From Desmodesmus armatus (taxonomy: Eukaryota; Chlorophyta; Chlorophyceae; Sphaeropleales; Scenedesmaceae): a stretch of 64,000 nucleotides of DNA. The number at the start of each line of letters is the position of its first letter. Positions within the stretch are counted from its first letter, which is position 1. Shown here one piece after another: positions 12,201 to 24,374 of this stretch. The DNA lies in assembly GCA_007449985.2 (NCBI GenBank), contig VIIQ02000032.1, positions 434,001-498,000 of the forward strand, read 5' to 3'. The notes below the pieces were generated by a model, which was not told the DNA's origin, ran no database searches, and was given only the letters and a program-made list of their open reading frames with translations. A program made the position numbers and the translations under genes.

Positions 12201-13747
12201 ACCTGGCCACTCGCACAGCCCTGGCACCATCGTATTCAAGTTCATAGGGAACCAAGAAGGCAGCAGCTGCAAGCCTACCTGTCGATGCGGCTGACCACTC
12301 CCTTGGTCACGCAGACGTTGTCGCCCCCGGTGGGGAAGCCCACCACCATCACGCTCTCCTGCATGGCCGGCAGGCCGTTGATCTCCAGGGGCTGGACATC
12401 CTCCCAGAACTCGTCATCGTCCACAGTCAGCATGGCAATGTCACACTGCATGGCAGCAGGTGGGGTTGCACAGCGGTTGCACACACATGACAGTCAGCAC
12501 AGCATGCGGTGAGGGGCGACATGGGACAGCATAGGATGCAACACAGTGCAAAGGCATGCATGGCTACGTATACAGCACATGCAACAGCAGCCAACACAGG
12601 ACAGCCCTGGGTGCACATTGCTGCAGGATATGACTGACTCCAGGCCTGCATGCAATGCAGAGAGCCTGTCATGCGCGTGAACCCGGTCGCGCCAGCCAGT
12701 CCCTTACCTCGTGGCCCACTGCCAGCACCCTGGCGTTGAACTTCTGTGCACTTCCATGCTTGCGGACCTTGACCGCCACCTGGTTGGCCACTGCGTGTGC
12801 GTTGGTCAGGATGCGCCTGGAGCCCAGGGGGCTGATCACAAAGCCAGTGGCTGTGCACTTGGTTTGCTGTAGGGCACACAGACGTAAAACGCAGGGGTGA
12901 TCAGCAGGGTGAGTGAGGCAGTGTGCATAAACCATGTGTTGGCTGTGGCTGCAGGACATTAGCAAGGGATAGCATGGCGGTGCGAGTACAGCAGTACAGC
13001 AGAAGGAGAGCTTTGCAGCAAGGATACCGGCACAACCCACCTGGTGCATCTGCCATGGCTGGCTGAAGTTGGGGCTGCGTACACACAACACAGAAAACGG
13101 TGAGCAGGAGTAAGTCTCAATTGCTCATGTGTGATGATGGCTCCTTAAGAGCATTCACATGGCGAGGCATTGGCAACCAGCGCACACCTGGCCATGGTGG
13201 TGAAGATCTTGACCACCGACTTGAGCGCCTTGGTGAGCTCAGGGCTGTACCCTGCCACAGCGTTGCCTGCCTCGCCGCCAGTCCTGGCCTTCTTGGTTGG
13301 GGAGGTCAGCAGCAGGCCTGTGAGGGCATCTGAAGCCTGGTCAGACACTGTGGGCGGCCGCTTGATGGTCATCGTGGCTGTGGACGCCAGTGTGTTATGG
13401 ACATCCTCCTGTGGCTTGTGGTTGTACGCCCAGCTGCTGTCGTCGCGGATGGCAGAGGCCATGGTGCTGACTGCTGTAGGGGGCAGGGTGCTGCAGGAAG
13501 GGGAGAACAGGCTGCGGCTGAAAGACTTGGAGCTGCCCTGCTGCTTGAATAGTTCAAAGCTGCTGTGGCGGGATGCAGCAGATGCGATCAGAGATGCTGC
13601 CTGAGGAGCACCGATAGGGTTGAACTGTTGTGGCTGCTGTTGGTGCTGGTGAGCGATCGGCCGGAGCTTGCGCCTGGCCTGCTGGGACGAAGGAGCAGCG
13701 ATGTGTGTTGCAAACTGTTGGCCCTGGCTGCAAGCGGCGGTTTGCAT
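9264..13747 (-). CDS. DEG9: DEG9/DEG2-type (HtrA family) serine protease with PDZ domains
   Basis: Twelve exons join in frame: 13747-13188, 13074-13041, 12866-12708, 12445-12279, 12092-12038, 11870-11711, 11189-11025, 10850-10750, 10552-10398, 10225-10045, 9812-9732, 9506-9264 (686 aa). HtrA/Deg proteases are ATP-independent serine endopeptidases. The triad is visible: His222 in LTNAHAV, Asp253 in CDIAMLTV, Ser331 in [11 protein letters not shown]-like segments follow ([26 protein letters not shown]), then a conserved C-terminal half ([27 protein letters not shown]). Arabidopsis DEG9 is nuclear; the motif [10 protein letters not shown] near residue 150 would suit nuclear import, but the Ser/Gln-rich N-terminus could also hide a transit peptide. 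The start is uncertain: the ATG at 13747 is the first in frame, yet the frame stays open upstream through a hydrophobic stretch without ATG, so an extra 5' exon is possible. Confidence 0.9.
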
Positions 13748-16700
13748 GCAGGAGGCCGGGGCAGCTGCTTGAAGAAGCTGAAGGCACCGATGGGCCAACG
13801 GCACTACTGCTGCAGGCCAGATCCGCGTCTGAAGGGCGCTGTTGAACAGCAGTACTGTCGCAGCCAGGGTGATCAGCAGCCACGTCTATGTGACCGACGT
13901 TAGAACTTGCAGTCAATTGGATTGATGATTAAATGGTGACGAGAACGCTTAAGTCTGCAATCATCAGCGCGGGTTTGAAGCTTGGGTTTAACGCTGCTTC
14001 CTCGTCGGGAAGGCATTGGCTCTATCAAGCACAAGAAAGGTTATTCACAGCCTGGCCGTTGTGGTGGTGGCTTTTTTGCAGTCGGCCAGCCACTGGGCGG
14101 GTAGCTGGTACGGTACAGGTGTGTGACTAGGGTTTCAAAAAGCAAGCAGCTTGGGCTCCTCACCTCACCTCTCCTCGAGCACCACCTGCAAAGTTATACC
14201 TGCAAGTTTGAGTCGACAGGGTGCCATGCCTACTTGCTTGTCACGTACATCCCTGGTGAGCCTGGACCCCCTGGATCCCCCCCCCCCCTGAGGAGGAGGG
14301 GGGGGGGTCCAGGTCCCTGAGGAGGGGGGGGGGAGTGAGGATGGACAGACTGGAGGTTGCAGCTGTGGCTATGAATCACAAGTACTCAGCTCAGATGTCT
14401 AGTGCAGTACCAGGAAGAACTGAAGGGAATGGATAGAGCAACGCAGGGGTCTGGTGCCAAAAAGGGCTGAGCACTTGGCCAGCTACGTGTCCTACCCCCA
14501 GGGACGGGCATGTAGCTGGCTGTGGATTAGCCAAGCCGCTTGCACCAGTGGATCAGTGACATGCTTCAGACTGAATTCAGCTACATGCAGCAACAAGTCA
14601 GGGTCACGAGGCACGGCTACGTGAAGCTGGCTACACACCGGGCAGTGCTGGCAGCACAGTAACATATAGCTACATACAGCTACAAGCTTCAGCACGCAAC
14701 GGCTCTACCTGCCCACACCAGCTACAAGCTACACTTGCGCACGGCTGTGTGTGTCCAAGCAGTGGGTTCTGTTGTAGGTGACCCGGGGCTGGAGTCTGTT
14801 TGACCCAGAGTCCATATGGATTTCAATCCAGCTGAATTGCCAGCCCAAGCAGTAGCAGCCCGTGCATGCCTCCATGTGCAACGTGGAAGTCATACAGAGC
14901 TGTCTTCTGCGGAGCGAACATGCAGCAGCACAGGAAAGGCGCATATCACAACCTCTCCCATTGCTGTACTGTCTGCTGCAGCAAAAGCTGCAGCTACAGC
15001 CAGCTGCACGGCTGCCCAGAGGGTGGGACACGTAGCTGGCCTTGCACAGTTTAGCCCCTTGTGCCCACGTCATGCGTTGACACCATACGAGATTAACGGT
15101 GTGCTTGTGGGCTGTTTGTGGCCCAGCGCACAAGAGTCCAGCTGCCCGACCTGGTCTGCTGAGAACCTGGTGTCCGTGTGGCCAACAGCATGGCGGCATA
15201 GCTGTGTTGTACCCAGCAGCAGCGCGATTACCAATTTGGAAATAGCGCTGAACTGGCCGTACTAGCAAGAGGCCAAAGAGACCGTGGAGGCACGCATTCG
15301 AAACTCTACAATGATTGTACTTGGCCAACACTGTTGTCACATGTCATGGTGTCCGTACTACAGTGGTCACAACTGCACTTGCCCGGGGCCTCAGCTCAGC
15401 ACACCAACCTTGCGAGGGCGCTGCTGCTGTGCAAGTGCATCAAGTGGGGCTGCACCTGCACACCCTCCTGCAGCATGACTTGCGGCACATCAGCAAGAGG
15501 GGCATGTCTACTACACCAGCCAGGTTGTGGCTGGCATGCAAGCTCGCACCCGTGTTGCCAGGGGGCTCCTCTCTATGCGTTTCGAGCTGGGCTAGAAGTG
15601 CATCCGAGCTTGAAGGGGCAGGTCTAGCATGTTGGACATGCACACCCGTCTGCAGTGGCAGGTAGCATCAATGGAGGGTAAAATGAGCAGCATAGGGCCT
15701 ACCTATTTACTGGGTACGCTGCCGAGGTCTTATGATCATCTGAGAGAGTTGCCAGTTCCCTATGATCCCTAGGTGACACAGCACATATGTAGCCAAAGCT
15801 GCAGGGGCCTGATCTGCTGCAGGCCTTGTGGTGTGTCTGTGTGCACAGCAGCATGCGGCATATATGTGTTGTTTAAAGCATTGTTACGCACCATAGGGTC
15901 ACGCATGCCAGCTGTCAGCGTTGTTTTGGGGCAAAAAAGCACTATGCACACACTGCATTGCAACGTCAAGCCAACCTGCGAGGTTTGCACAGGAACCATG
16001 CAGTCGCACGTGCGCACTAGTTACAGTGTGCACACAAGTTACAGCTACCGGTCATGACTCATGTGGGTAAGTACATTCCTCTTCCATGTGGGATGCCATG
16101 CAACATACCTGAGGCACTACGGTGCACACAGGCCAAAGTCTAGTCAAGATGGCGGCTTGCACGACAACTGTGCATGACCACGCCACATGCTTGTGCGCAC
16201 ACCGCCGGGGAAACATTGTAAAAAAGGGAGATTCAAGTAAGTGTGTGTGCAGCGCTGAAAGGACTGGACAGCAGCAGGTACAGCCTGCGGGGCGGCTGCA
16301 TGCCTGAGCAACCGCAACAACTAGAACCATGTGCAGGGCAAAGCAGAGCAGCCGTGCCTACAACAGCACACACTGGTGTACAGTACACACACAGCAAAAA
16401 AACTACAAAATCACGCTGGCTACCCGTGGGTGCAGGCACAAGCCAAGGTGCTAGCGGCGCACGCTACAGAGTTGAAATGTACAGTGTATAAGCACAACTA
16501 CACACACCAAATGTTGGCACATGCTTGTTGTTGTGTACAGGATGACACCCATGCGAAAAGCCTTTTCATCCCCTACATCCACCCCTCACACAAAAGCCCT
16601 TAATATTCAAGCCATACCCGCTGTCTGCTGATAAGGAGGACAGGCAGCTCCAACTACTCGTCATCAGCAGGGGGCGTGGCATAACAAATAGAGACTCTGC

Positions 16701-17077
16701 GTGCTGACCACTCACTGCAGGCAGGCTTAGTCACTAAGTGGGGCACATGACTTGGCGCCCGGCAACTCACAGCCAGTGTAAATGCCACCATTGCAGACAC
16801 ATAAATGCAGCAGCAGCAGCAGCACTGGCACAACAGCAGCCGGATGCACATACACCACGGGTGGCTGCAGCAGGCTGCAGCACAGCAGGCTGCAGTAGGC
16901 CACACCACAACACATGGCAAGCCTGCATCTACACGAGCGCAGCCTCAATGCCTCTCAACATGCCAGAGGCCTGGATGGCACCCTGAGCACGACGCCACAT
17001 CACTCCAGGCATCCACATTGGATCACCCAAAAGGCATCGTACATCGCACCACCTGAAAACCGAAACCGCACCCCATC
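13748..17077. other. Gene-poor region upstream of DEG9
   Basis: 3.3 kb holding the DEG9 promoter and the 3' flank of the RING-LRR gene. The longest open frames (14729-15340 on minus, 14816-15265 on plus) show no family motif and overlap each other antisense. The only marked structure is the C12/G10 inverted repeat at 14270-14333. Short AGCTAC/GTTACA-type words recur around 14.5-16.1 kb but form no clear array. Confidence 0.5.
14270..14333. repeat. C12/G10 inverted repeat followed by a second G10 run
   Basis: CTGGAT plus a 12-C run (14277-14288) faces a 10-G run (14298-14307) followed by TCCAG, a near-perfect stem of about 15 bp with a 9-nt loop. A second CTGAGGAGG plus 10-G run (14324-14333) repeats the right arm. 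The G runs could form quadruplexes; runs this long are also prone to length errors in sequencing. Confidence 0.8.
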
Positions 17078-17522
17078 TCACTCAAGGTCCATGTACCTCG
17101 GGTCATCCAAGTACATGTACCCCTCAAGCCTTGCCCTGCAGAAGGGACACGTTGAGTCGCCCCCCGACAGCTGCCACACCTGCCTGTAGCAATCCACACA
17201 CAGCCTGTGGCCACAGTACTTGACCGCAACATGGTTGTTGTTGTCAAAGCAGATGCCACACGTGTCCTCATCGGTGGTGATGGAGGACAAGTTGCCACTG
17301 CCCTTGGACCCGCCCTGAACATTGTTGCCGCCGGCTGCTGCTGCCGCATCATCGCTGCCGCTGCCGCCCGAGTGCACCACCACCCTCAGTGGCTGACCGT
17401 CTATACTGGCGATGCTGCTGGTGCTCTCTTCAGTTGTCAGCCCGGGGCCGTGAGCAGGGACTCCTGCATCTGCAGGCCCTGCTATCCATGCAGCTGAGTG
17501 TGCAGTGCTGCTGGCACCAGCA

Positions 17523-17554
<32 letters not shown>

Positions 17555-20500
17555 GTCCTCACCCTGCTGAGGGCCCCCTTGCTCCTGTTCCTGCTGTGCG
17601 GCCGCCGCCGCTGCTGCTGCCTGCTGCTCCAGCTGTGCCAGTCGTTCCTGCCGGGCCTGCAGCCTGCTGCGGCGCTGCTGCCGGTACTGCTCCTGGCGCT
17701 GGTAGAAGTCTGCTGCACGCGCAACCTGCAGGACAGACACAACACCCCACCCACACGTCAGCACAACCTCTGCACCTGCCTCTTGTGTATGCCTCGTGTG
17801 TATGCTGTACCTTGCGCGCAGAAAGAAAGCGACTGGACACAGCAGATGCACCAAAACCAGAACACACAGCTGTGCAGCCACCCAACGTTCCTTTCATGAA
17901 GAGCTTGGCATGTGTGACAGTGCCAACCACGAGGGAAAGTTAGCAACCCACAGACATGTACACTTATACTAGGGACCTTGGTAGCCACAAGCTACTTGAG
18001 CAATGCACGGCTGTCTGCAGCCTCAGGCCCTCTGGCGAAGATGCATATAGATAGATGTATAGATGCAGCGAAAGGTAATCTTGCAGAATAGCCATTCTGT
18101 CTGCAGCCTTGGCGCACCCACCTGCTGTGCATCCCCATGGCCTTCCAGCTCATCCAGCACCTCAGCAGGGTTCTCCACCAGCACCAGGTGACAGGCGGGG
18201 TTGGCAGCCTCAGCCTGCAACAGCACGGCATACCACAGCACAGCACAGGGCAGTACAGCACGAATCAACGTTGAAGCAATGCAGCAGCTGCTTTACTGCC
18301 CGGACAACGTTGCAGCTGACACTACAGGAACAGAGCAGCAGCTGAGCTGCCACCCCAACTTAGTGTACTGATGTAGCAACCGCCGCCAGGCGAGCATCAA
18401 AAACAAGCCCCCGGTGCCTCCCCAGCACCTGTCCATGCCGTTAGTCCCCACCTGCATCAGTTTGCGTAGGGTGTCCAGCCCAAAGGGTATCTTGTTGCCC
18501 AGCAGCCGCAGCTGCCTGAGCCCTGCTGCATTGCGTGTGGCATCAGCGATCACACCAACACCCTCCGCACTGAACTCATTGCTTGACAGGTCCAGCACCT
18601 GCTCAAACAAATACAGCAACAGACAAGACACAAGGGTGCAGACATGAGCAGAGGTTGTAGCCAGCCAGAGTGCAGCAGACCTCACTGTTTGTTGTGCAGC
18701 AGTACCACAAGCAGGCTGCAGAGGCTGGGGAAACACACAAGGCAATCACCAGCACATGTTGCACACACAGCAAGACACAACCACAAGCAGACGACAGCCA
18801 GTAGTACCTAAAAGGCTGACGGGACGTAGCAGGCTGCGGCCATGCGCTATGTCACCTGCCCATGCTTGCCCCTGTACCTCCCTGCTCCCTGCCTTCCTCT
18901 CACCTGTAAGCTGGTGTTGAGGGCAAGAGCTGCTGCCAGGGCTGAGCCACCCTCCTCCCCTATCTTGTTGTCTGCCAGATTGCAGCGACGCATATTGGGG
19001 TTCTGCGACAGGGTTTTGGCCATCTCAGCCGCACCCTCGTCCCCAATACCCAACCCTGCTAGATCCAGGGTATCCAGCTCTCCAAACAGCAGGGGGCTCT
19101 GCACCATGCACTTGATGCACTCCTGCTGCTCCACCACAAACACCAAGCAGGGGCAAATATAGGACGGGCAACGGCCAGCTGCCGCCGCTTTGCTGCTGCT
19201 GGCGCCGCTGCCACTGGCTGCAGCACCGGCACCGGCTGGGTGCTGATGGTGGGAGGACGGCGTGTTGGGACGTGACGGGCTACTGCTGCCATTGCTGGTG
19301 CTTGTGCTCACGCCGCAAACCCATGCAGCTGTTGCACGTGGTTGCAGCACAGTGCTAAAGCTGCTGCTGCTTGCCGCTCCCGCCGCACGAGGGGAGCCGT
19401 TGGGTGTCACCCCATTCACTGGCGTCACGACGCCGAAGGCAGCTGCTGGCGACAGCTGCGGGGGCCGAGGCTGCTGCTGCTGCTGCCGCTGAGGCTGCAG
19501 CAAAGGAGCCCCCTCTAGCTCCACCTCTCCAGCCTCACTCCCGCTGCTTGCTGTCCCTGCCCCTGCTGCTGCCAGACCTAAACCCTGCTGTCGGTCTGGG
19601 CTCCCAGCTGGCCCCAAACCCTCATCCGGTGCTGAGTCAGCATCCATGGGACCAGCTAAACCCTGCCATGCATCCATGATGAGTGAGTCCTGATCCTGAA
19701 CCACCAGGAACTGCACTTTGCTGTCCAGCCCTTCTACAGGGAAGGTGCCCAGGTTGAGGTTGCAGCGCAGGTTTGGGGGCGCCTTGGGGCACGTCATGCT
19801 GCTGATAGTGGCCATCAGCTTGGCTGCAGCACCAACTGGCAGACTGCTCTGAGAGGCCGCCACCACACGCAAGCTGCTGCTGCTCTTCACGGCCTGCACA
19901 GTTGGGGTCGTATTGTTTGAGACGCAGAGCAGGGGCGGCAGGCGGGCAATCAGGACATTGTTGGTCAATAGTCATACATAGAGGGCAAACCTTATGCTCT
20001 TGGGCCTGACTGCCAACATGCCCGCACATCGTGCTGTTGCTCTATCCAGGTGAACTTGCAGCATGAAGCCAGCTCAACCCTTATAAAGCCCAGGTGGAAA
20101 ACTCGAGGCCCTTGGCAACAACTCACCTCAATCAGCGCATCCACGGCCTTGTCGTTGAGCTTGACAAATGCCATGTTGAGCGCTGTCAGCGCCTTGCTGC
20201 AGGCCACAGCATCGGCAAGCGCCACAGCGCCCGACTCATCGAGCCCACGGACGCCAGCCAGGTTGAGCTGACGCAGGGTGCGATTACTGCGCAGCCCAGT
20301 GGCCAGAGCTGCCGCAGCACGCCGTCGCAGCTTGCACCTGCAGATGACAGAGCAGACAGACACGCAGACGGAGAACAGCAAGGGATATCACTACCAACGC
20401 AGGTTGACGACTGGATGGATTGTTGGGATGCAGCGCTGGCAGGCTCCCTTGCTGTTGACGGCACCGCTGCAGGAGGCCTGGACAGCTTGCATGGCCTTCT

Positions 20501-23500
20501 TGCAGGGATCATGGAATGTGGGCAACCGACCGTCACTGGCTGGCAAAGCAACGCAGGTCAGAATCATTCTGATGTTTCATGCCATGCATGCGCGCATGCC
20601 AGGCTCACCTGCACAGCTCCAGCTGCTGCAGTGTTGAAGTTGCCTCCAGCAGGCGACTAAGCGCAGCAGCACCACGCTCGTCCAGCACAACCTGTACGCA
20701 CAGGCACAGCAGCTTGAGACCTTCATTTGATTTCTTGACTCCTACTCAAGCTTTCTGGTGCGGCTACAGGCAACTAAGTAGTGTTCACTGGATGTACGGC
20801 AAGGGTTGAGTCGAGCCGAAAGCCGCAACCAGCACTAGGGACCATGTAAGCATCGGCACGTCAAGCAGCATCCTTGGCGCCCACCTGGTGCAGCTGCAAC
20901 ACCCTGAGGCTGCCCAGCTGCAGCAGCGCACCAGCCAGTGCAGACGCGTCGGCCCCACGCGCACCAGCGTTCACCAGCCGGAGCCGCGAGACGTTGGGCA
21001 CTGACGGCACTGCATTGGACAGGAGCTGCACGACAGCAGGACAGCAGCAGGCAGGGCCACTGAGCTGTGCCCATCAATTCGTTTGCTGAAGTCTTCTTGC
21101 GCACACGAAATGGTGAGTCAAATTGCAGATTGGGTACATGCACAGCTTTCAACCACGCTGGAGAGCCTGTTGAAAGGCCCTCTGCTCAAATCTGCGTGGC
21201 ACAGTACTTGGCTGCAGGAGTAGGTTGATGTGCTCACGGCCAGGCCATACAGCGGCACCACCTGCCCCTAGCGCTCACAGCCTTCCTATTTTCCTCCTTT
21301 CCCAGCAGGAGCACCCTCCACGAGCCATACCATACCTTGCCGACCATCACGTCAGGAGTTATCTCCAGCACCAGCTCAGCCACGTCTGGTCCTCCATGCC
21401 TCAGGAACACCGCATGCGATAGCCCCATCAGCTGGCCAGGGGACAGCAGCCCACCGTTGTTGGGGGTGAGGTACTCAGGCACCATGCTGGCGGCCTGCGC
21501 AAAACAAATACAACAGGGCTGAGACAGGCTTCCAGACGGCATACCGAGATAGTGACCTGGAAGTGGCATGACAAAAAGGTGTTTGCTGCTGTCTGACACG
21601 GCTGACCGCTGACTGTGCAATCAGAAGGCCGCACGGCCCCCAACACAAATCACAGCCATGATGTTGTGTGGTGACGGCTGCTTGATGACCCGAGCTTGCA
21701 GGGGCACCCCAAGCTTGCTGTTGACAACACCCGCATCCCCTGACCCCCCAAAGTAGATGCAGGATGACAATGTGATGACTCACCGCCTCACTGTCATTAT
21801 CTTCCACTTCCTCGGTACTGCTCAGGTGAATGGTTGTCCCCAGCCCTGCACCAGTGCCGCCCGCCCCGCGCAGCACCCTGCTTAGGTTCTCTTTCAGCAC
21901 CGGCAGGCTGAGGCGGGCTGAGGCCCTGATGCCTAGCAGCAGCAGCAACTGGCGGGGGGTACTGCAGCCCGACTGTGCTGCAGAGGACCTGAACAGCAGC
22001 GTCTTATCCCAAAGGTTGAGAAGGTGGGCTGCCAGGGCCTGCAGGACAGCACACACGTCAGCAAAAAGGGCAACCGTCACGGCCTGATGATAACAAAGAC
22101 ACGCGACGCAAGTGCTGATGCGCAAGCCCAAGGCAGGCACAGCCCAAGCCATATGGCGACTGGTCAGGTCGGCAACCAGGGTAATCCACCCCTTGCGTAT
22201 GCAGGTCTTGCATGTGCAGCTCATGCATGCATGTCTGCCCCTGCTCCCTCGCCTGGCAGCACCCTACTGAACAGTGCAACCGACACCCAATCAGCACCCA
22301 GTACAGCATACCTGCATGAGCAAGGGCCCCGGCACCACCACTGCAGGCCCTGCCGGGGTAAAGTTACGGTACAGGATGAATGCAATCACCACAAGCTCTG
22401 GCGCTGACTGCAGCCAGGCCTGTAGCACCAGCCGGCTGGTCTTGAAGTTCTCTGAGCCACAGACAGACAGGCATCCAGATAGCCAAGCCGGCAGGCAGGC
22501 AGCAGACAGATGTGAACAGCGGGCATGACACTGACTGGACCTCAGGGCAGTGGGGATCTGATCAGGACGGCCAAAAACAAGGAGAAGCCTCATATGATGT
22601 TGATATCAGCAGCAGCTGGGTGACTCAATGTGTTGAACAACAAGCAACTGTAACTTGCTACTTGCTTGGCAAGCAGTACACACTAGTATGTGACTGATAT
22701 GTTGCCATTACATGCTAGATACATATGTATTCTCTCTGCTATGTATGCTCACAGCTTGCGGCAAACAAGTACGCAGCGCCGTAGCCCCACCTGTGTAGAC
22801 CAGGTCAGTGTATTTGAATATCAACTTGCTGGGTGCAATGGTTATCACCAGTGCAGCCAGGTCCAAGATCAGCAGGCTGAAGAGCAGTGCAGTCACAAGG
22901 TAGCACACCACACAGTATGCCACAAATATCAAGCCTGCAGCACACAGTGTATACAGCAGCACAACAGGCACAGGTCGCGCTTGTCCATAAGCATCCAGTG
23001 CGCACAGATTGTGGTGTCTTGCTGCCAAGCCCACTTCTCGCTGCTTAGCCCTGAGGCCTCTCCACCAGACAGTGACCCAGCCATCAACCCACAGCCGTGG
23101 TGAAACATGCAATCCGACTAGGCACAAAACTGCAACTGCGTAAGGCCATCAGCGTTTCTGCACGGTGCATTCCAAACCACAGCTAGCAACACCCCTGCCT
23201 CCCTGACAAGCAGCTGCCAATTGACATACATCACCCCCACCCCCCTGCGCTCCCACCTGATGCCGCAATAAGGACGTACGCAATGAAGCCAATGCTGAGG
23301 ACAAACAGGCCCACGATTCCCTGGGGGATCGGCGTCAGGTTTTCAAAGGGGTTTAGCGTCAAGATGAACCCCACTGCCTGACTGGCGGCCTGCAACCACC
23401 CTTGGCGCACGATGAGCAGCAAGGACATGAAGACGTGAGGCCCCACTGTGAAGCCTGTTGCAACGCCTGCCAGCGCTACGTATTGCCCGCTGTACAGCTC

Positions 23501-24374
23501 CTGCAGGACGCAAGCCGCGAGAGCGCACACACAGCCAGGAAGGAGATGATGTAAGAGGGTCTACTATGAAAACAGGGTTCTGCTAGATACGTCACAGGCC
23601 AAAGGGCGGGATTATCTTTGCGCGAAGCGACGGGCGACCAGCTGCGGCACATCAAACCAACGACGGCATGAAGAGCCAGGCTGGTAGCAGAAAAGTTTGT
23701 AAACCCTGGGCAATGCAGTGTTGCAAGACATCATATATCACACAGCCAGGCTTCACAGCACTGCCTCCTGCCACTGGCTTGCCTTGAGCAGCAAAGCATC
23801 TGCAACAATGGCCCAGTAGAAGATGCAGAGCCTGAAGAGGTCACCAAAGTATATGCCTGGCCCTGCCAGCCGGGTGGCTCTGGCTGCCTGCATGCGGCAG
23901 GGAGAGGCAGCACCATGGACAGGCTGGCGGGGACATGCCTGGTATGGTATCATCTGCATGCAAGGTGCATCCAGCTTGCAGCATATATATGTTGAATACT
24001 ACTGCAGGGTATATGCCAGAGTGCACTGCAGAATGCGTGGTTCGCTGTTCCACAAGGCTGGGCTGCTGTTACTGCCAGCAACAACTGCAAGGATGCTTGG
24101 CATTAGCAGACACTCATGGTTGTCATGCAGCTGCCATAATCGTTATAGCACTCATGTACAATCACAGCCTCACCTCGCAAGCTGCCTCATCCTCTGCTTT
24201 GGAACCCCCACCCTCAGAGGCTGCGCTGTGGAGTCCCTGCTCCAGGTCCCCGGGCTGCTCAGCTGCATCAGGATCTTCAGCCGCTCTCACTTCCTGATCT
24301 TCTTCGTGCTCGTCCTGAAGCCCAAGCAAGGGCACTGCAAGCTCCGCAACATCAGATGCTGAAGGAGAAGACAT
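17078..24374 (-). CDS. Multi-pass membrane protein with RNI-type LRRs and C-terminal C3HC4 RING finger (putative E3 ligase)
   Basis: Fourteen exons join in one frame: 24374-24174, 23887-23783, 23500-23257, 22934-22791, 22451-22312, 22038-21784, 21494-21336, 21025-20885, 20691-20609, 20337-20127, 19893-18904, 18598-18452, 18214-18122, 17725-17078 (1186 aa). Order: acidic N-terminus (1-67); hydrophobic segments over 68-270, including VGLFVLSIGFIAYVLIA and YLVTALLFSLLILDLAAL; RNI/NOD3-type LRRs over about 420-560 and 830-940 (LRQLNLAGVRGLDESGAVAL, LDLAGLGIGDEGAAEM) split by a Ser/Pro/Gln-rich insert; a coiled, Arg/Gln-rich stretch; and a RING at 1127-1167 (C-x2-C-x11-C-x-H-x2-C-x2-C-x13-C-x2-C). 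RING proteins usually recruit E2 and ubiquitinate substrates; LRRs would bind targets. The helix with QAWLQSAPELVV faintly recalls XK-related proteins. Intron 2 uses a GC donor. Function is unknown; two adjacent genes wrongly joined is the main alternative. Confidence 0.75.

Noticed and set aside
14729..15340. 203-codon minus-strand frame upstream of DEG9
   Set aside because: No family signature, overlaps an equally long plus-strand frame, no splice partners.
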